Of a DNA stretch of 64,000 nt, positions 1-13,100 are shown piece after piece (the stretch's first letter is position 1; each line of letters starts with the position of its first letter). The notes beneath the pieces were generated by a model, which saw only the letters and a program-made list of their open reading frames with translations, was not told where the DNA came from and made no database searches. The stretch covers positions 287,485 to 351,484 of the forward strand of contig CAMXCT020006748.1 of the NCBI GenBank assembly GCA_947184155.2. The letters are read 5' to 3'. Position numbers and translations under genes: made by a program. Source of the stretch: Cladocopium goreaui. Its lineage: Eukaryota > Sar > Dinophyceae > Suessiales > Symbiodiniaceae.

Positions 1-2900
1 ACAGTAGTACTGGGAACGGCTTTGTGCAAGCTTTGTAGTACACAGTAGTTCTGGGAAGTAGTTTGTGCGAGCTTTGTAGTACACAGTAGTACTGCGAACG
101 ACTTTGTGCAAGCTTTGTAGTACACAGTAGTACTGGGAACGTTTTGGGCACGTGCTTCTGCAAGCTTTGTAGTACACAGTAGTACTGGGAAGTAGTTTGT
201 GCGAGCTTTGTAGTACACATTAGTACTGGAACGTGTTTGTGCGAGCTTTGTAGTACACAGTAGTACTGGGAAGTGCTTTGTGCAAGTTTTTTAGTACACA
301 GTAGTACTGGGAAGTAGTTTGTGCGAGCTTTGTAGTACACAGTAGTACTGCGAACGACTTTGTGCAAGCTTTGTAGTACACAGTAGTACTGGGAACGTTT
401 TTGTGCGAGCTTTGTAGTACACAGTATTACTTGGAAGTAGTTTGTGCGAGCTTTGTAGTACACAGTAGTACTGGTAACGACTTTGTGCAAGCTTTGTAGT
501 ACAAAGTAGTACTGGGAACGTGTTTGTGCGAGTTTTGTAGTACAAAGTAGTACTGGGAAGTAGTTGTTGCAAGCTTTGTAGTACACAGTAGTACTGGGAG
601 TGCTTTGTGCGCTTTGTAGTACTTTAGTGGGAAGTGTGTGGGCGAGCTTTGTAGTACACAGTGTACTGCAACGACTTTGTGCAGCTTTGGAGTACCAGTA
701 GTACTGGAACGTTTGGGCACTTGCTTCTGCAAGCTTTTTAGTACACAGTGAATACTGGGAAGTAGTTTGTGCGACTTTGTAGTACACATAGATACTGGAA
801 CGTGTTTGTGCGAGCTTGTAGTACACGTATTACTGGAAGTGCTTTGTAGCTTTGTAGTACACAGTAGTACTGGGAAGTAGTTTGTGCGAGCTTTGTAGTA
901 CACAGTAGTACTGCGAACGACTTTGTGCAAGCTTTGTAGTACACAGTAGTACTGGGAACGTTTTTGTGCGAGCTTTGTAGTACACAGTATTACTTGGAAG
1001 TAGTTTGTGCGAGCTTTGTAGTACACAGTAGTACTGGGAACGTTTTGGGCACGTGCTTCTGCAAGCTTTGTAGTACAAAGTAGTACTGGGAAGTAGTTGT
1101 TGCAAGCTTTGTAGTACACAGTAGTACTGGGAACGACTTTGCAAGCCTTGTAGTACAAAGTAGTACTGGGAAGTGCTTTGTGCAAGTTTTGTAGTACTCA
1201 GTAGTACTGGGAAGTGGTTTGTGCAAGCTTTGTAGTACAAAGTGGTACCTGGAAGTGCTTCGTGCAAGCTTTGTAGTACAAAGTGGTACTGGGAAGTAGT
1301 TTGTGCGAGCTTTGTAGTACACAGTAGTGCTGGAACGTGTTTGTGCGAGCTTTGTAGTACACAGTAGTAATGGAACGTGTTTGTGCAAGTTTTGAAGTAC
1401 ACAGTAGTACTGGAACGTGTTTGTGCGAGCTTTGGAGTACACAGTAGTACTGGGAAGTGCTTTGTGCAAGTTTTGCAGTACACAGTAGTACTGGGAAGTA
1501 GTTTGTGCGAGCTTTGTAGTACACAGTAGTGCTGGAACGACTTTGTGCAAGCTTTGTAGTACAAAGTAGTACTGGGAAGTGCTTTGTGCAAGCTTTGTAG
1601 AAGACAGTAGTCACTGGNNNNNNNNNNNNNNNNNNNNNNNNNNNNNNNNNNNNNNNNNNNNNNNNNNNNNNNNNNNNNNNNNNNNNNNNNNNNNNNNNNN
1701 NNNNNNNNNNNNNNNNNCTGGAACGACTTTGTGCAAGCTTTGTAGTACACAGTAGTACTGGGAAGTAGTTTGTGCAAGCTTTGTAGTACACAGTAGTACT
1801 GGGAAGTGCTTTGTGCAAGCTTTGTAGTACACAGTAGTACTGGGAACGACTTTGTGCAAGCTTTGTAGTACAAAGTAGTACTGCGAACGACTTTGTGCAA
1901 GCTTTGTAGTACAAAGTAGTACTGCGAACGACTTTGTGCAATCTTTGTAGTACACAGTAGTACTGGGAACGACTTTGCAAGCCTTGTAGTACACAGTAGT
2001 ACTGGGAAGTGCTTTGTGCAAGTTTTGTAGTACAAAGTAGTACTGGGAAGTGCTTCGTGCAAGCTTTGTAGTACAAAGTGGTACTGGGAAGTAGTTTGTG
2101 CAAGCTGGGAAGTAGTTTGTTCGAGCTTTGTAGTACACAGTAGTACTGGGAAGTGTGCAAGCTTTGTAGTGCAAAGTAGTACTGGGAACTTTGTGCGAGC
2201 TTTTAGTGCACATTGTACTGGAAGTGTTTGTGCGAGCTTTGTAGTACACAGTAGTACTGGAAGTGTTTGTGCAAGTTTTGTAGTACACAGTAGTACTGGG
2301 AAGTAGTTTGTGCGAGCTTTGTAGTGCACATTGTACTGGAACGACTTTGTGCAAGCTTTGTAGTACACAGTAGTACTGGGAAGTGCTTTGTGCAAGCTTT
2401 GTAGTACACAGTAGTACTGGGAACGACTTTGTGCAAGCTTTGTAGTACACATTAGTACTGGAACGACTTTGTGCAAGCTTTGTAGTACACAGTAGTACTG
2501 GGAAGTAGCTTTGTGCAAGCTTTGTAGTAGTACACAGTAGTACTGGGAAGTGTTTTGTGCAAGCTTTGTAGTACACAGTAGTACTTTGTGCAAGCACAGT
2601 AGTACTGGGAACGGCTTTGCAAGCCTTGTAGTACAAAATAGTACTGGGAAGTGCTTTGTGCAAGCTTTGTAGTACACAGTAGTACTGGGAACGGTTTCGT
2701 GCAAGCTTTGTAGTACAAAGTGGTACTGGGAAGTAGTTTGTGCAAGCTGTGTAGTACACAGTAGTACTGGGAAGTGCTTTGTGCAAGCTGTGTAGTACAC
2801 AGTAGTACTGGGAAGTGCTTTGTGCAAGCTGTGTAGTACAAAGTACTGGGAAGTAGTCTGTGCAAGCTTTGCAGTACAAAGTAGTACTGGGAAGTGCTTT
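1..2900. repeat. 41-bp minisatellite array
   Basis: About 70 head-to-tail copies of a 41-bp unit that begins acagtagtactgg and ends ctttgtagtac. The middle of the unit varies between a few recurring versions (gaagtagtttgtgcgag, gaagtgctttgtgcaag, gaacgactttgtgcaag, gaacgtgtttgtgcgag, and one with gttttgggcacgtgcttctg). The versions are shuffled along the array, which suggests unequal exchange or gene conversion. Some units are shortened by indels, mainly at 600-850 and 2150-2260. Long minus-strand open frames across this stretch are a by-product of a unit that lacks stop codons. No gene is called here. Confidence 0.97.
1618..1717. other. assembly gap (100 N)
   Basis: Exactly 100 N inside the 41-bp array. 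The round number suggests a gap of unknown size, so the true array length is not known. Confidence 0.99.
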
Positions 2901-3590
2901 GTATAGTGTGGAGTGGGGAGTGTAGAGCGTGTAGAGTGTGGAATGTGTAGTGTAGATTGTAAAAAGTAAGAGTGTAAAGTGTAGAGTGTGGAGTGTATAG
3001 TGTAGTGTAGAGTGTGGAGTGCTAAGTGTGGAGTGTGGAGTGTAAAGTGTGGAGTGTAAAGTATGGCGTGTGGAGTGTAAAGTGTGGAGTATGGAGTGAG
3101 GAGTGTGGTGTGTGTAGAGTGTAGAATGTGGTGGAGTGTGGCGTGTGGAGTGTGGAGTATGGAGTGTAGTGTGTGGAGTGAGGATTGAGGAGTGTGGAGT
3201 GTAAAGTGTTGAGTGTGGAGTGAGGAGTGTAAAGTGTAAAGTGTGGAGTGTAAACTGTAGAGTGTGGAGTGTGGAGTGGAAAGTGGCGAGTGTGGAGTGT
3301 AAAGTGTGGCGTGTGGAATGTAAAGTGTGGAGTGTGAAGTGAGGAGTGTGGTGGGTGTAGAGTGTTGAGTGTGGTGGAGTGTGGAGTGTAGAGCGTAGAG
3401 CGTGGAGTGAGGAGTGTAAAGTGTAAAGTGTAAAGTGTGGAGCCTGGAGTATAAAGTGTAGAGTGTGGAGCGGAAAGTGTCGAGTGTGAAGTGTAGAGTG
3501 TCAAGTTAAGTGTAGAGTGTAAAGTGTGGAGTGTGGAGTGTAAAGTGTAGTGTGCGGAGTGTGGAGTGTAAAGTGTGGAGTGTGACAGGT
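2901..3590. repeat. heptamer-based GTGTGGA/GTGTAAA array
   Basis: The 41-bp array changes directly into a purine-rich array built from seven-base words such as gtgtgga, gtgtaaa, gtgtaga and gcgtgga. It is degenerate but almost uninterrupted for nearly 700 bases. One strand is nearly free of C, so the array has strong strand asymmetry. Open frames on the minus strand here are low-complexity artefacts. Confidence 0.93.
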
Positions 3591-3735
3591 GGTGGTGATC
3601 TCGTTGTGCTGGTGATGTTGCTGTGCTGGTGATGCTGTTGTGTTGGTGATATTGTTGTGATTTCATTGCGCTGGTGATATTGTTGTGCTGGTTGTGATTT
3701 CGTTGTGCTTGTGGTGATGTTGTTGTGCTGGTTAG
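3590..3735. repeat. ~15-bp GTTGTGCTGGTGATG array
   Basis: A third short tandem array made of variants of gttgtgctggtgatg, with some units reading gttgtgatttcgttg. It follows the heptamer array directly and ends at ordinary unique sequence. Confidence 0.85.
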
Positions 3736-3987
3736 TTGTCTCTTTGTGAACCGCACGATGCATGCAAACAAAGGTTCGTTTTCCTATTGCAGAGGTTTGC
3801 ACTCGTAGTCCAAGAACGTGAATACATTCGGGTTCGTGGCTTCCATCTTGTTTCAGAGGGGTAGGTCAACCACCAACCAGATATAACCCATATAATCCAT
3901 GAGTGGGGATATTTCATGTACAACTGGAGGTATAAATTACCATGGTTACCATGAACGAATTTCCCCATGGTAGATCTACCATGGCAG

Positions 3988-4110
3988 CCCAAGTTCCTGA
4001 GGCAAAGGGCGCACAGTGCAATGGCTCCCAGCGTGTGGATCCCCGACCTGGCCTTGGAGGAACTTAAAAATCCCAAGCCGGCCATGGTTGAGGGCATCCT
4101 GGGGGAATAG
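3988..4110 (+). CDS. exon candidate, unrecognised gene
   Basis: After an AG at 3986-3987 a plus-strand frame opens with codons for PKFLRQRAHSAM, followed by a tryptophan/proline/leucine-rich stretch containing WIPDLALEEL and KPAMVEGIL. Base and codon composition differ from the AT-rich flanks. The frame reaches TAG at 4108-4110, so this could be a last exon. GA donors are used elsewhere in the window and a GA follows GGG at 4105, so it could also be internal. No family is recognised. Confidence 0.45.
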   Translation, partial: PKFLRQRAHSAMAPSVWIPDLALEELKNPKPAMVEGILGE

Positions 4111-7100
4111 ACATCTGTAGATTATGTAGGTTAATGATGGCGAATGGCGCAATTGATATTGTACTCGCTTGAATTTGATGATGAAAATTGATGAAATTCA
4201 TTTAAATTCTTATAATTTCAACTTGTATGGGTTCATTAAGCACTGCATTTCTTGAAGGCTCCAGCACAGGTTCAGAGCCAACAATAATCCACCGGTTCTC
4301 CACCTGGATGACCTTTGAGCTCTAACAAGTGGTTGCCACTGCGACCTATTTGTGGGGGATCTAATCTCTGGCAATTGTCACAGAGCTGTGGAAAATGGAT
4401 TAACATGGCCTATTATATAATATATTGTATAATATATATATGTATATATGTATGTATGATTTACCATGATTTACCTATTGAACGTGGTGATTTTCGCTAT
4501 GTGACAGAATCAGTACTTCAATGGATCCCAGGGTTGGAGTACCTGAGGTGAACCGCTGCTCGGGATGGGCTTGTTTTGTCAACCGATTTGTAGATGCCAT
4601 GGAGAGGAGGTGAGAAAGAGGTAGAGATTGAGAGAGAGGGAGAGGGAGTACTCGTACCATACCATACACATACATATCGACATGTGTATATATATATATA
4701 TAATGTATATATATATACTTTATTTTCGCGCAAGAGACTGAGAGCAACCCCGCAAAATTATCAGAAACGTTGCCACACCCGACATTTTCGATCGGTTTTA
4801 GCCCCATTTGTGCATGCCTATACTGCTGCGGCAAACCTGAGGCCGATAAGCCAACCGCGCAGGGGATCTCAGTTGGGACAAAAAAAATATTGCACAATCT
4901 TTTTTGTTCCAGTGCGATGTCGCTTTACCAGACGGTGATGTTGCCACTTCTTGGGATTCTTTACACGGCGATTCTATCACATATATAGATAGGAAAGTAA
5001 AATTGAACATCTATCTATCCATCCATACATCTATCTATGTAAGCACTGTCATTATAAGTAAATAAATAACTGGTTGGTGGTTTCAAACATTTTTTATTTT
5101 CCATTTCATATGTGGGATGTCATCCTTCCCATTGACGAACGCATATTTTTCAAGATGGTTAAAACCACCAACCAGATAAATTTATATATATATACACACT
5201 ATATACTATATATAAATATGTGTGTATATATATATACTATAAATACATATATATATATATATGTATATATACTATATTGTGCATATTCGAAGGCATTGCC
5301 ATGGTCTTAGCATGTCTAAAAGGCAATGTTTCTGGAAAACGCGGGCCGTGAGGTTGATGGAGTCTTCCAGGTTGAAAATGCATCTGGGTTGGGGGGTCCC
5401 AGCTGGGGACGCTGAAGGTGGCCATGTTGGTAACTTGAAACGAATGATCCCATATAGTAAAGAAAATAAAAGCCATGGTTGGAAAATAAAAGCCTTACTT
5501 AACTATTTGATCATTGTATTGATGTTTTATTCGGAATGGTAACTTTCTTACGGAAGAAGGCATCATTTTAGGCTGCCATGCTGGTAACATGAAGGCTGCA
5601 TGAATGCAGTGGCAGAACCAGTTAGACATCTGCAACATGGAATTACTGCAAGGCCATGGAAACCACCCTATTGACGATGATCTACTGTATACATTGAACA
5701 TTGGCCTCAATTGTCAGGCTTTGTTGCCAGCTGCTTCCTGCTAATTTGGAATCTAGATTTTTGGGTGATAAGTCGTAAATGTCTAGCACTCGGAATGTAA
5801 ATGACTGAGCTGTTTGCCGCCAAAAAAGAGTTTCCACACTTAACCTCTCGAAGAACAGTAGGGCATGTTTGCCAAGCGCCCGAATTCCTCCAGATGATGG
5901 ATACCTTTTGGTAAAGCAAATTATCCAGAAAATGAGCCTGGTTTTTGTCCGGATCCGGAGGGTGAATCCTCCCTTCCAGGAAACAACAATTCCATGATGG
6001 TGCCGGTACAAGCCTCAGCCCTGCACCGCGGAGGTTGAGGCTACCCCACTTTACTGGTCACATGTCCCCCCTGAGATCCTTGGAGCGACAAGGACCTTCC
6101 TGGCCACCATGGTACCTTGTACCCCCCCTGAGATCCTGCTGGCTCCAGGTGCTCCAAATGCAACAAGGTGGAATTGGGCGCAGCAGCTGATAATTAGGGA
6201 GTCAGTATCGATATCCAATGAAGAGAGTGAGGGCAAAACAAATTCGAAAAATACATGCCTATTTTCCCGGTGTCATCCCAGGTTTTCATGCAGGGCACCG
6301 GGGAAACCCAGTTTGGTGACAGCGCCCTCTGCAGGCTTTGGTGTGACGACTTCGCGCCAGCCGCTCGTTGATTCACCTAAATGGCTGCTGTTGGTGGTTT
6401 GCACAGAAGGTGGTTGGCTGGTCATTTCATGACCATGCAGGTTTGAGCATTTTTTGGTGGATTTATCTCATTTTATGGCCAGTCCTTGTTCTTCAGACAA
6501 ACCCATGCTCCAGTCGAATTATATTCTATGAATGCATCCTATACAGATTATACAGTATGCATGAAAATATGCCGTGGGTTCTTTCAGATATATAGATCGG
6601 TCGCCAACTTTGATATCACTTGAAAGCAACAAATCGCTGCTAGCAACAAATCTAGATTTGGCATGTTTTGTGGTACCTTTCAAGTCTCATCCGGTGCTAA
6701 GGACAACAGCAGGACGTCACAAGGGTTGGGACAAGGTCAAGTGCCACATGGTTTGCCATTTATTTTGTGTGGTTATTCTTCCAAGATCAGGATGGATCAA
6801 TATATCCAAGCGTCACATAACATTACCATAGAATGTGCAATTATAATCATGTATATATATATATACATACACTTGAGGATGAGCATCCATAACTCTCAAT
6901 ATTGAATATAGACATAGACATATATTTAGACAAGACAATATAGCTATATAATGCTATCTAATATATATATATATATATATTTGTGTTTGTGTGTAACCAC
7001 CATATTTCATCATATGAGTCCATGAAAACCAGCGACCAGCGACGGAACCTTTCAGGAGATGCATCCCAAAGAGGACGAAGCCCCTTAGCGTTAGCGAACA

Positions 7101-7641
7101 TTGCTGAAGGCCCCGAGGGCGGGACGGCTGGTCGAAACGGCTTTCGGCAGATCGGGAAAGTGCATATTGATGAGATATGGATTAGCTGACTAGCTGATAC
7201 AGTAGTAGCTGTAAGAAAAAGAAATGGGAAAGCCAAATCCTACTCAAATAGATTTGGGGGTTACTATATACATATATATATACACGCTGTAATACATGTA
7301 AATGCTTATCAACCAGTTACCACCCGAGTCCGATCCAATTCGAGGTGTTGGGAGTAGCACTTCACGCGTCCTCGTCAAGAATATCCTATGATTGTTCCAT
7401 GGGTATACCAATATGTGAAGATTATCCCTATGATTTCCACATTAAACAACATTAAACACCATTTTAATCTCATCATGATGCGTATTATCATATTATTATC
7501 ATTTAACCACAATTATAAAACGATGATAAGTTGCCGATATAGGCGATGTTTATCAGAGGGTAGCTAGATTTTAGAAGAACCAATAGCTGGGGCTAGCTGA
7601 GGTTCAAAAAATCCCTACAGCGCTTCACCTTTTTATTGGAG
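4111..7641. other. intron or intergenic DNA, no gene seen
   Basis: Mostly AT-rich sequence with several (TA)n runs (near 4420, 4690, 5190-5270, 6850 and 6960). It contains one inverted-repeat element (5070-5175, listed separately) and a short duplication of a ccccctgagatcct motif near 6066 and 6124. Some GC-richer patches, for example 6300-6400 and 7030-7150, might be exons, but no frame is convincing. Confidence 0.6.
5070..5175. mobile_element. inverted-repeat element, family I
   Basis: A 106-bp element bounded by ctggttggtggttt and its reverse complement aaccaccaaccag. It shares its interior with copies at 22452-22566 and 26986-27083 (a gggatgtcat-like block, then ccattgacgaac). It has no coding capacity. 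By size and ends it resembles a MITE or introner-like element. Confidence 0.85.
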
Positions 7642-7982
7642 GTCGTGCGATGAGTTTGAGCAGCAAGATGCCCCTGATGACAAACAGAGGAGAATCAGGC
7701 GCCAGCGGTTTCACCCGCCGGTACGGCACAAAGGGGCTGCGGCGTGGATGGTGGACTTAGCGCCCAAGAATGGTGGCATTGATGTAATCTACAGGATTTT
7801 ACACTTCTATCAGTGAAACACGTTTTAGTTAGTATTCCAAAGCCGTAGATTCTACTATATATTTGTATATTTGTATCTATTTGTCTACATGTGTTTGAAT
7901 AACAGACTCAGTTCCAAGACGCACATCCCTCAGGAGTCACTCGCCAATCGTCCAAACAGTTCGGAGGACTCAGCTCAGCTGA
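7642..7982 (+). CDS. two exon candidates, C-terminus of unrecognised protein
   Basis: The first exon candidate is 7642-7772, between an AG acceptor and a GT donor. It encodes an arginine-rich stretch with CDEFEQQDAPDDK, RRIRRQRFHPP and AAAWMVDLAPKN. It ends in phase 1. The second candidate starts after AG at 7904-7905 and continues in the matching phase as DSVPRRTSLRSHS and IVQTVRRTQLS to TGA at 7980-7982. A different frame in the second part (TQFQDAHPSG...) is also open, so the join is uncertain. No domain is recognised. The 3988 exon could belong to the same gene. Confidence 0.45.
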
Positions 7983-10170
7983 GCGGAGATGGCTTGGGAA
8001 TGGGGGGAATGAGCCATAACAACTATTAACAATCATTATGGGTTAATGGGTCATTCAATCATGGGAATGACCCTTAACTACCCCCTTACCCATAGGAATC
8101 ATAGATTGATGTTGTTTATGTTCACGTTGTGAGTAAGGGGGTAGTAAGGGCAGCAATGGGTAGTATCATTACCGTGATAAGAATGGGCGCACCAGCAAAT
8201 CATAGTGAGGGGACGGAAAAAAGTGATTGGTTTAGACTGCCAGAACTTACTCGGCCAAACGAGTTTCGAGGAGTGCCACGCCAGTTGAAGTTTGAGAGCG
8301 TTTGGCATATAGCCCTCTTCCAACAAGCAAATACAAGTAAATACAAGTCTATAGTCTACAATGTTGATTCATGTTGATTGAAATTTATTACTTTTCAGCG
8401 ATATGTTAGATTACCAGAGGATATCTCTACCTTTACCTCAGCACTTAAGATATACCTGACTTGAGAGGCCCAGCACTGAGGTGAGAGTGACTGATGATCT
8501 GACAGAATTCGAACAGATTCATCGGGCCCTCTACCCGCAATTCATCAAGGGCGTGAAAGGGTAACATGTTGATGTGTGGGAGAATCTCTAGGATGATCTT
8601 CTCAAATTGCATTTGAAATTTGAACATTTTGAACTTCTGAACCATGTTGAAGCCACAAATGTTATTCGAGGTGCCAACCCTTGATGCCTTTGAAAAGGAG
8701 ATAGAATTTCCCTAAAATGCACGCGGCGAAAGAGCTGACAAATCTTCCCTCGGAAGAACATTTGATTGAAGGTGTTGGTTTTGGTTTGTGAAAACATGCA
8801 GGCTAGTAATGTATCACACGCACACATATATATATATATATTGCAGGCCAGTAAGTAATGTATCATATATATATATATGTGGGATTGGAAGATGTTAACA
8901 TATTTTGTTCACCGGAAACTGCAGTTTTTCAGTGGGACATCCAGGAGGTAGGGAATTGCCATGTTGGAAAAGGCCAGAGGCTATCTGAATTTGTAATTAT
9001 ATCTTTGCAACATTTTGCAACTATGTTCAAATATCAGGGTGATATGTTTTCATGTTCTCATTTGAGATGATTTTCTCAATGGACCTTTTTGGGGATGGGT
9101 TCAAACCGCAAATCGCAATGTCATCAACTATCCACGGGCCCTTCAGGAAATATTTTCCCAATCAGGTGTATAGATATAGACATAGACGATATCTCAGATA
9201 CACTAATTTTGCTTGTCACAACCTTATTTATGTTGAGGGTAGCGTAAGTGATGATAAGTTGCCATGTGCAAAATCCCGAGGTGGAATGTCATGTGACTAC
9301 AATGTGGTCTACGTTTGCGAAAAGTGAAAGCGTAGTTTAGGGACCCTTGAAGGCAATGCCAGGGGCCCTTGGAACGGCCTAATGCCAACTGCGTCCATAG
9401 CCGTGGCATGCGACCCCATGCGTGAAGCAGCTTTGAAAAGGTTTCAGGATTGTTTACGATGAGGGCATGGCTCAAAAATTCTGGCGACCCCAGCAATCCT
9501 GACTAGTTTAGTGTTGGGGAGAAAGCTATTCCACTGATTCTGATGTGGCACAACTGGATTCATGTTCTGATAGGAATCCTCTGGGTGTTGAGATGTTTGC
9601 TCCTCATAGAGTTCCACTTGCAGTTCCAGGTTTCTGATTTTGGTATCCCATGGTATCCCCAATGCATTCCAGACATTTCCAGACGATGAACCTGAAAACG
9701 TCCCCGAAAACGTCACGCAAGGTAGGGAAGAAGCCTAAAGTTGGGAAATGGTGAGCAGACTGCGCATGTTTCATACCCTCATTCACGTTTTTTTTCCTTA
9801 ATACATTATCATACAATAGCATATAGTATATGTATTTAATTCCCTTATGCGTTTGTTGTTTTGGGTCTAGTCATTCATTCGCTCATTCATGTTTGTCCTC
9901 CCTTCCATAATTCGTATGTTCACAAAAGTTTCCGCTCTGCAGAGCGCCTATTTCCAGCTACAAAAATTGGTCTGATTGGCCCAGATGTATGAGATGTAGT
10001 GTGTTAAGGCCAATAATGAACCGTCCCCAAGTCATCATTGAGTCATCACCATTTTTATGGCTATAAATCATCCATGCTAAGTTTATGGCATTGGGGTTCC
10101 CAGATGGGAATTGACGAGCGGATTTCCGTACCTCGCAGTGTTCAAGGGGGCGGGCAGCTAACTTGCAACG
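7983..10170. other. no confident gene
   Basis: AT-rich DNA upstream of the ubiquitin-like gene. One patch (8466-8670) has coding character on both strands. The plus strand reads DDLTEFEQIHRALYP up to a GT at 8561. The minus strand is open across 8445-8645. Neither reading could be tied to a family. A short piece near 9680-9720 reads TFPDDEPENVPENV before a GTAGGG and may be an exon. Confidence 0.4.
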
Positions 10171-13100
10171 ATGGCGTTGCAGCTGCAGATTTGCACCCTG
10201 AAGGGTCAAACCCTAACGTTGCCCGGCAACATTTGGGCCTGGCCATTTTGTCTTTGGGGGAATATCCTCATTTTGGGTGATTTGGAGTGGTTGGACACAT
10301 AACATTTCAGTTGGGGCAACGGCAAGTCTACGATGCAGAGAATGAAGATAACATTCACGCCTATATTATTTTACTGGAACCATCCTTTTATGGTTGGAGA
10401 AGGTGCATTGTCCCAGGTCAACAAATTAATAGATACACGTATACGCGAAAAAAGGGGCTATTTTCCATTGGTTTCTGAACCTCTATGATTCATAAACTGT
10501 AGCTCTATCAGCTAAAAAACAGGATTTAACATCTTAACATGCCCAATGGAGAAGTACGTTTGACCGAAACTTTGCTTGGATGCGGAATATGTTTGACCAA
10601 TTAAACCTCTTCCCCTCTCAAACATATTCCGCATCCAAGCAAAGTTTCGGTCAAACGTACTTCTCCATTGGGCATGTTAAGATGTTAAATCCTGTTTTTT
10701 GGCTGATAGAGCTACAGTTTATGAATCATAGAGGTTCAGAAAGTATATAGTGATAATCCCAATGGAAAATTGCCCCTTCTATAAAGGTGGCTGACCTGAC
10801 AGCGATGGACAGATTGAGACAAGCTGTGGGCTGTGGGATCCCTAATCCCATTTTTGCTGCTTCAATCCCATTATATCCCATAAAAGGCCCTCTTACGATC
10901 AAAGAACGGTTGTTCTTTTATATGTTTACCACCATTTTTGTTGGTTAAATCACAATTTATAGGCCATTGATAGATGCTTGTCCGGGGTGCTTGAATCTCA
11001 TTTTTCTAATATGGGGTAAAGCTGCCATTTCTATCCTTTCAGAGTGTGATATCTACTTTTTCTGGGCTGGTTGAATTCCAAACGATTCTTGGATTCAGTT
11101 GATTTCATAGCACTTGTCTTGGTGTTTTAGCCTTTTATAGCCATTGAGTTGGTGAAATGCGTATTATTAGTTGGCTGGTTCCCCATATAGCAATCATTAT
11201 CAAGCTTGCTCCAACCACTTTATTTGCCCATTTTAGCCTCCAAACGTATTTGAGGTGGCCAGCGACCCTGCTTCCCCTTTACGAATTCAAGAGTTTATGG
11301 AAACCGTCCATTGAGTCCGATAGCTACGCGACAAATTCGCAGAGGGTTGGTGATATCTGGGGTTGTTTGAAAACGTCAGGAGAAACCAGCAAAGTTCTAT
11401 GGTTTGATCATCATTGTCCACATTAAACGGTTGGATACCCATGGTAGGGGATAGGATTCCCACATCATGGGATGGATGACCATAAACCATACAGTACACC
11501 ATGTTTTTATTGCCATTTCGGGTACCCTTTGGAAATTTCAAGGTGTGGCGAACTGGAAAATCACAATTTAAAACCTTTCTTACTATGTGAGTCATCTATA
11601 AATTCTATGAACATCGGCCACTTTCCGTGGCTACGTAACAAATTACCAGAGGGCACCCTTCGGCAATCAAACATACCAATTGCAAATCCACCATTTATAG
11701 AAGATTATCCCAGCTTTCTCCTGCATTTATAGAGGATTTTCCCATTAAACAACTTCAAAGATCCATTTGCATTAAAGAAAAACCATGAAAACCTCCATTT
11801 TTATCGGTGGTTTTCCAGCCATGTTTGATGACCAGTCAGAGGCTACACCCCCATTTTGGATGTCGTTCTCCAGGTTGGCCGCAAGCTCCACAGATACAGT
11901 GTCTGCTCTGGCGATGCGACTGCGACGTGCCTGTGGGGATGACGCTTGGGACGTGGAGGAGGAGCTGGGGATATCACCGTGGACCCTCAAAAGCAGCATA
12001 CCAGGTGGATGGTAAATCCGAAAAAAACCCTTGGTAACTACCATCTGGTTATTTAACATAGCCATGGTATACATGGCCCATTTATAGATGGTTTACCTAT
12101 GAAAAAGGGTGATTTTCCATGGCTATGTTAAATAACCAAAGGGTAATGGTAACGACAGAAAACATTGTAGACACTGGGACTAATTATGGGATAAACCATC
12201 TATCAACTGGTGATTTCTTCCATGCACAGTAGCTATGGAAAATCTCCCTTTTCAATAGGTAAATCAACTATAAATGACCATATTCCATATGTTAGTTTAC
12301 CACAGGGTATGGGGTCTCCACCATAAATGTATACATTTATAAGCTGGGGATTTTGACATTTAACTTTGGTTAAAGTTAATGTGGTTATAAAATGTTACAA
12401 ATCATTTTATCACCAGGGGGCCTCACCTTGCATATCATCAAACATGGATATCCAGGTGGCGCCAACAATAAGTGGGATTCACCAAGTACGAAATAACGGA
12501 GTTTGACATGAACACATGTCTTATCGGGAAAATATCGGATTTAGCATTGTTTGCACTGTGCGCATGGTATCTCAGCACACAAAACAGTGGTTTAAGCAAC
12601 AATCATGGTGATTTTAGCCAGCTTGAACAAACAAAAGACGGACCCGAATCATTAAAAATTATGGGATTCACAAAGAACAGGGTGTCATGCAGAAAAACAC
12701 AAACAAATTAGACATTCTAAGCAACACAATACATGGAATTCCCTGAAAAAAACATGAATTTCATCACTTACTATAACACGTTGTAACCAGAGAAACATGA
12801 GAGTTACACCCTGCAAGAATGGTGTCAATAGAACTGGGTTTATGTTGACTAAATTGACCAACATGTTGTGTATGAGACAACGTTATCCAGACCCCCAATC
12901 CTAGTTGTTGGCCACGGTTCATGTTCATGTCCAGCCAGCAGGTTTAGTATAAGACTCTATGAGATTTTCTAGGATTCTTCACGGGACCCCCGGCAAATAG
13001 TAGGCAATAGCCCTAGTCATGGCATGTCTAGGGGGCTGTATTGTACCACCTGAAAATTATACCAGTTGGCATGATCATGTTAACTGATTCGTAATATGTT

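Noticed and set aside
291..2879. Several long minus-strand ORFs (up to 665 codons) in the left end
   Set aside because: They are translations of the 41-bp repeat, partly across Ns, with no unique protein sequence.
3022..3802. A 249-codon minus-strand ORF rich in His/Thr/Ser
   Set aside because: It is a reading of the heptamer array; low complexity only.
8445..8645. A 66-codon minus-strand ORF (HALDELRVEGP...)
   Set aside because: The opposite strand is also coding-like in the same place and neither could be identified; noted only as an uncertain patch.
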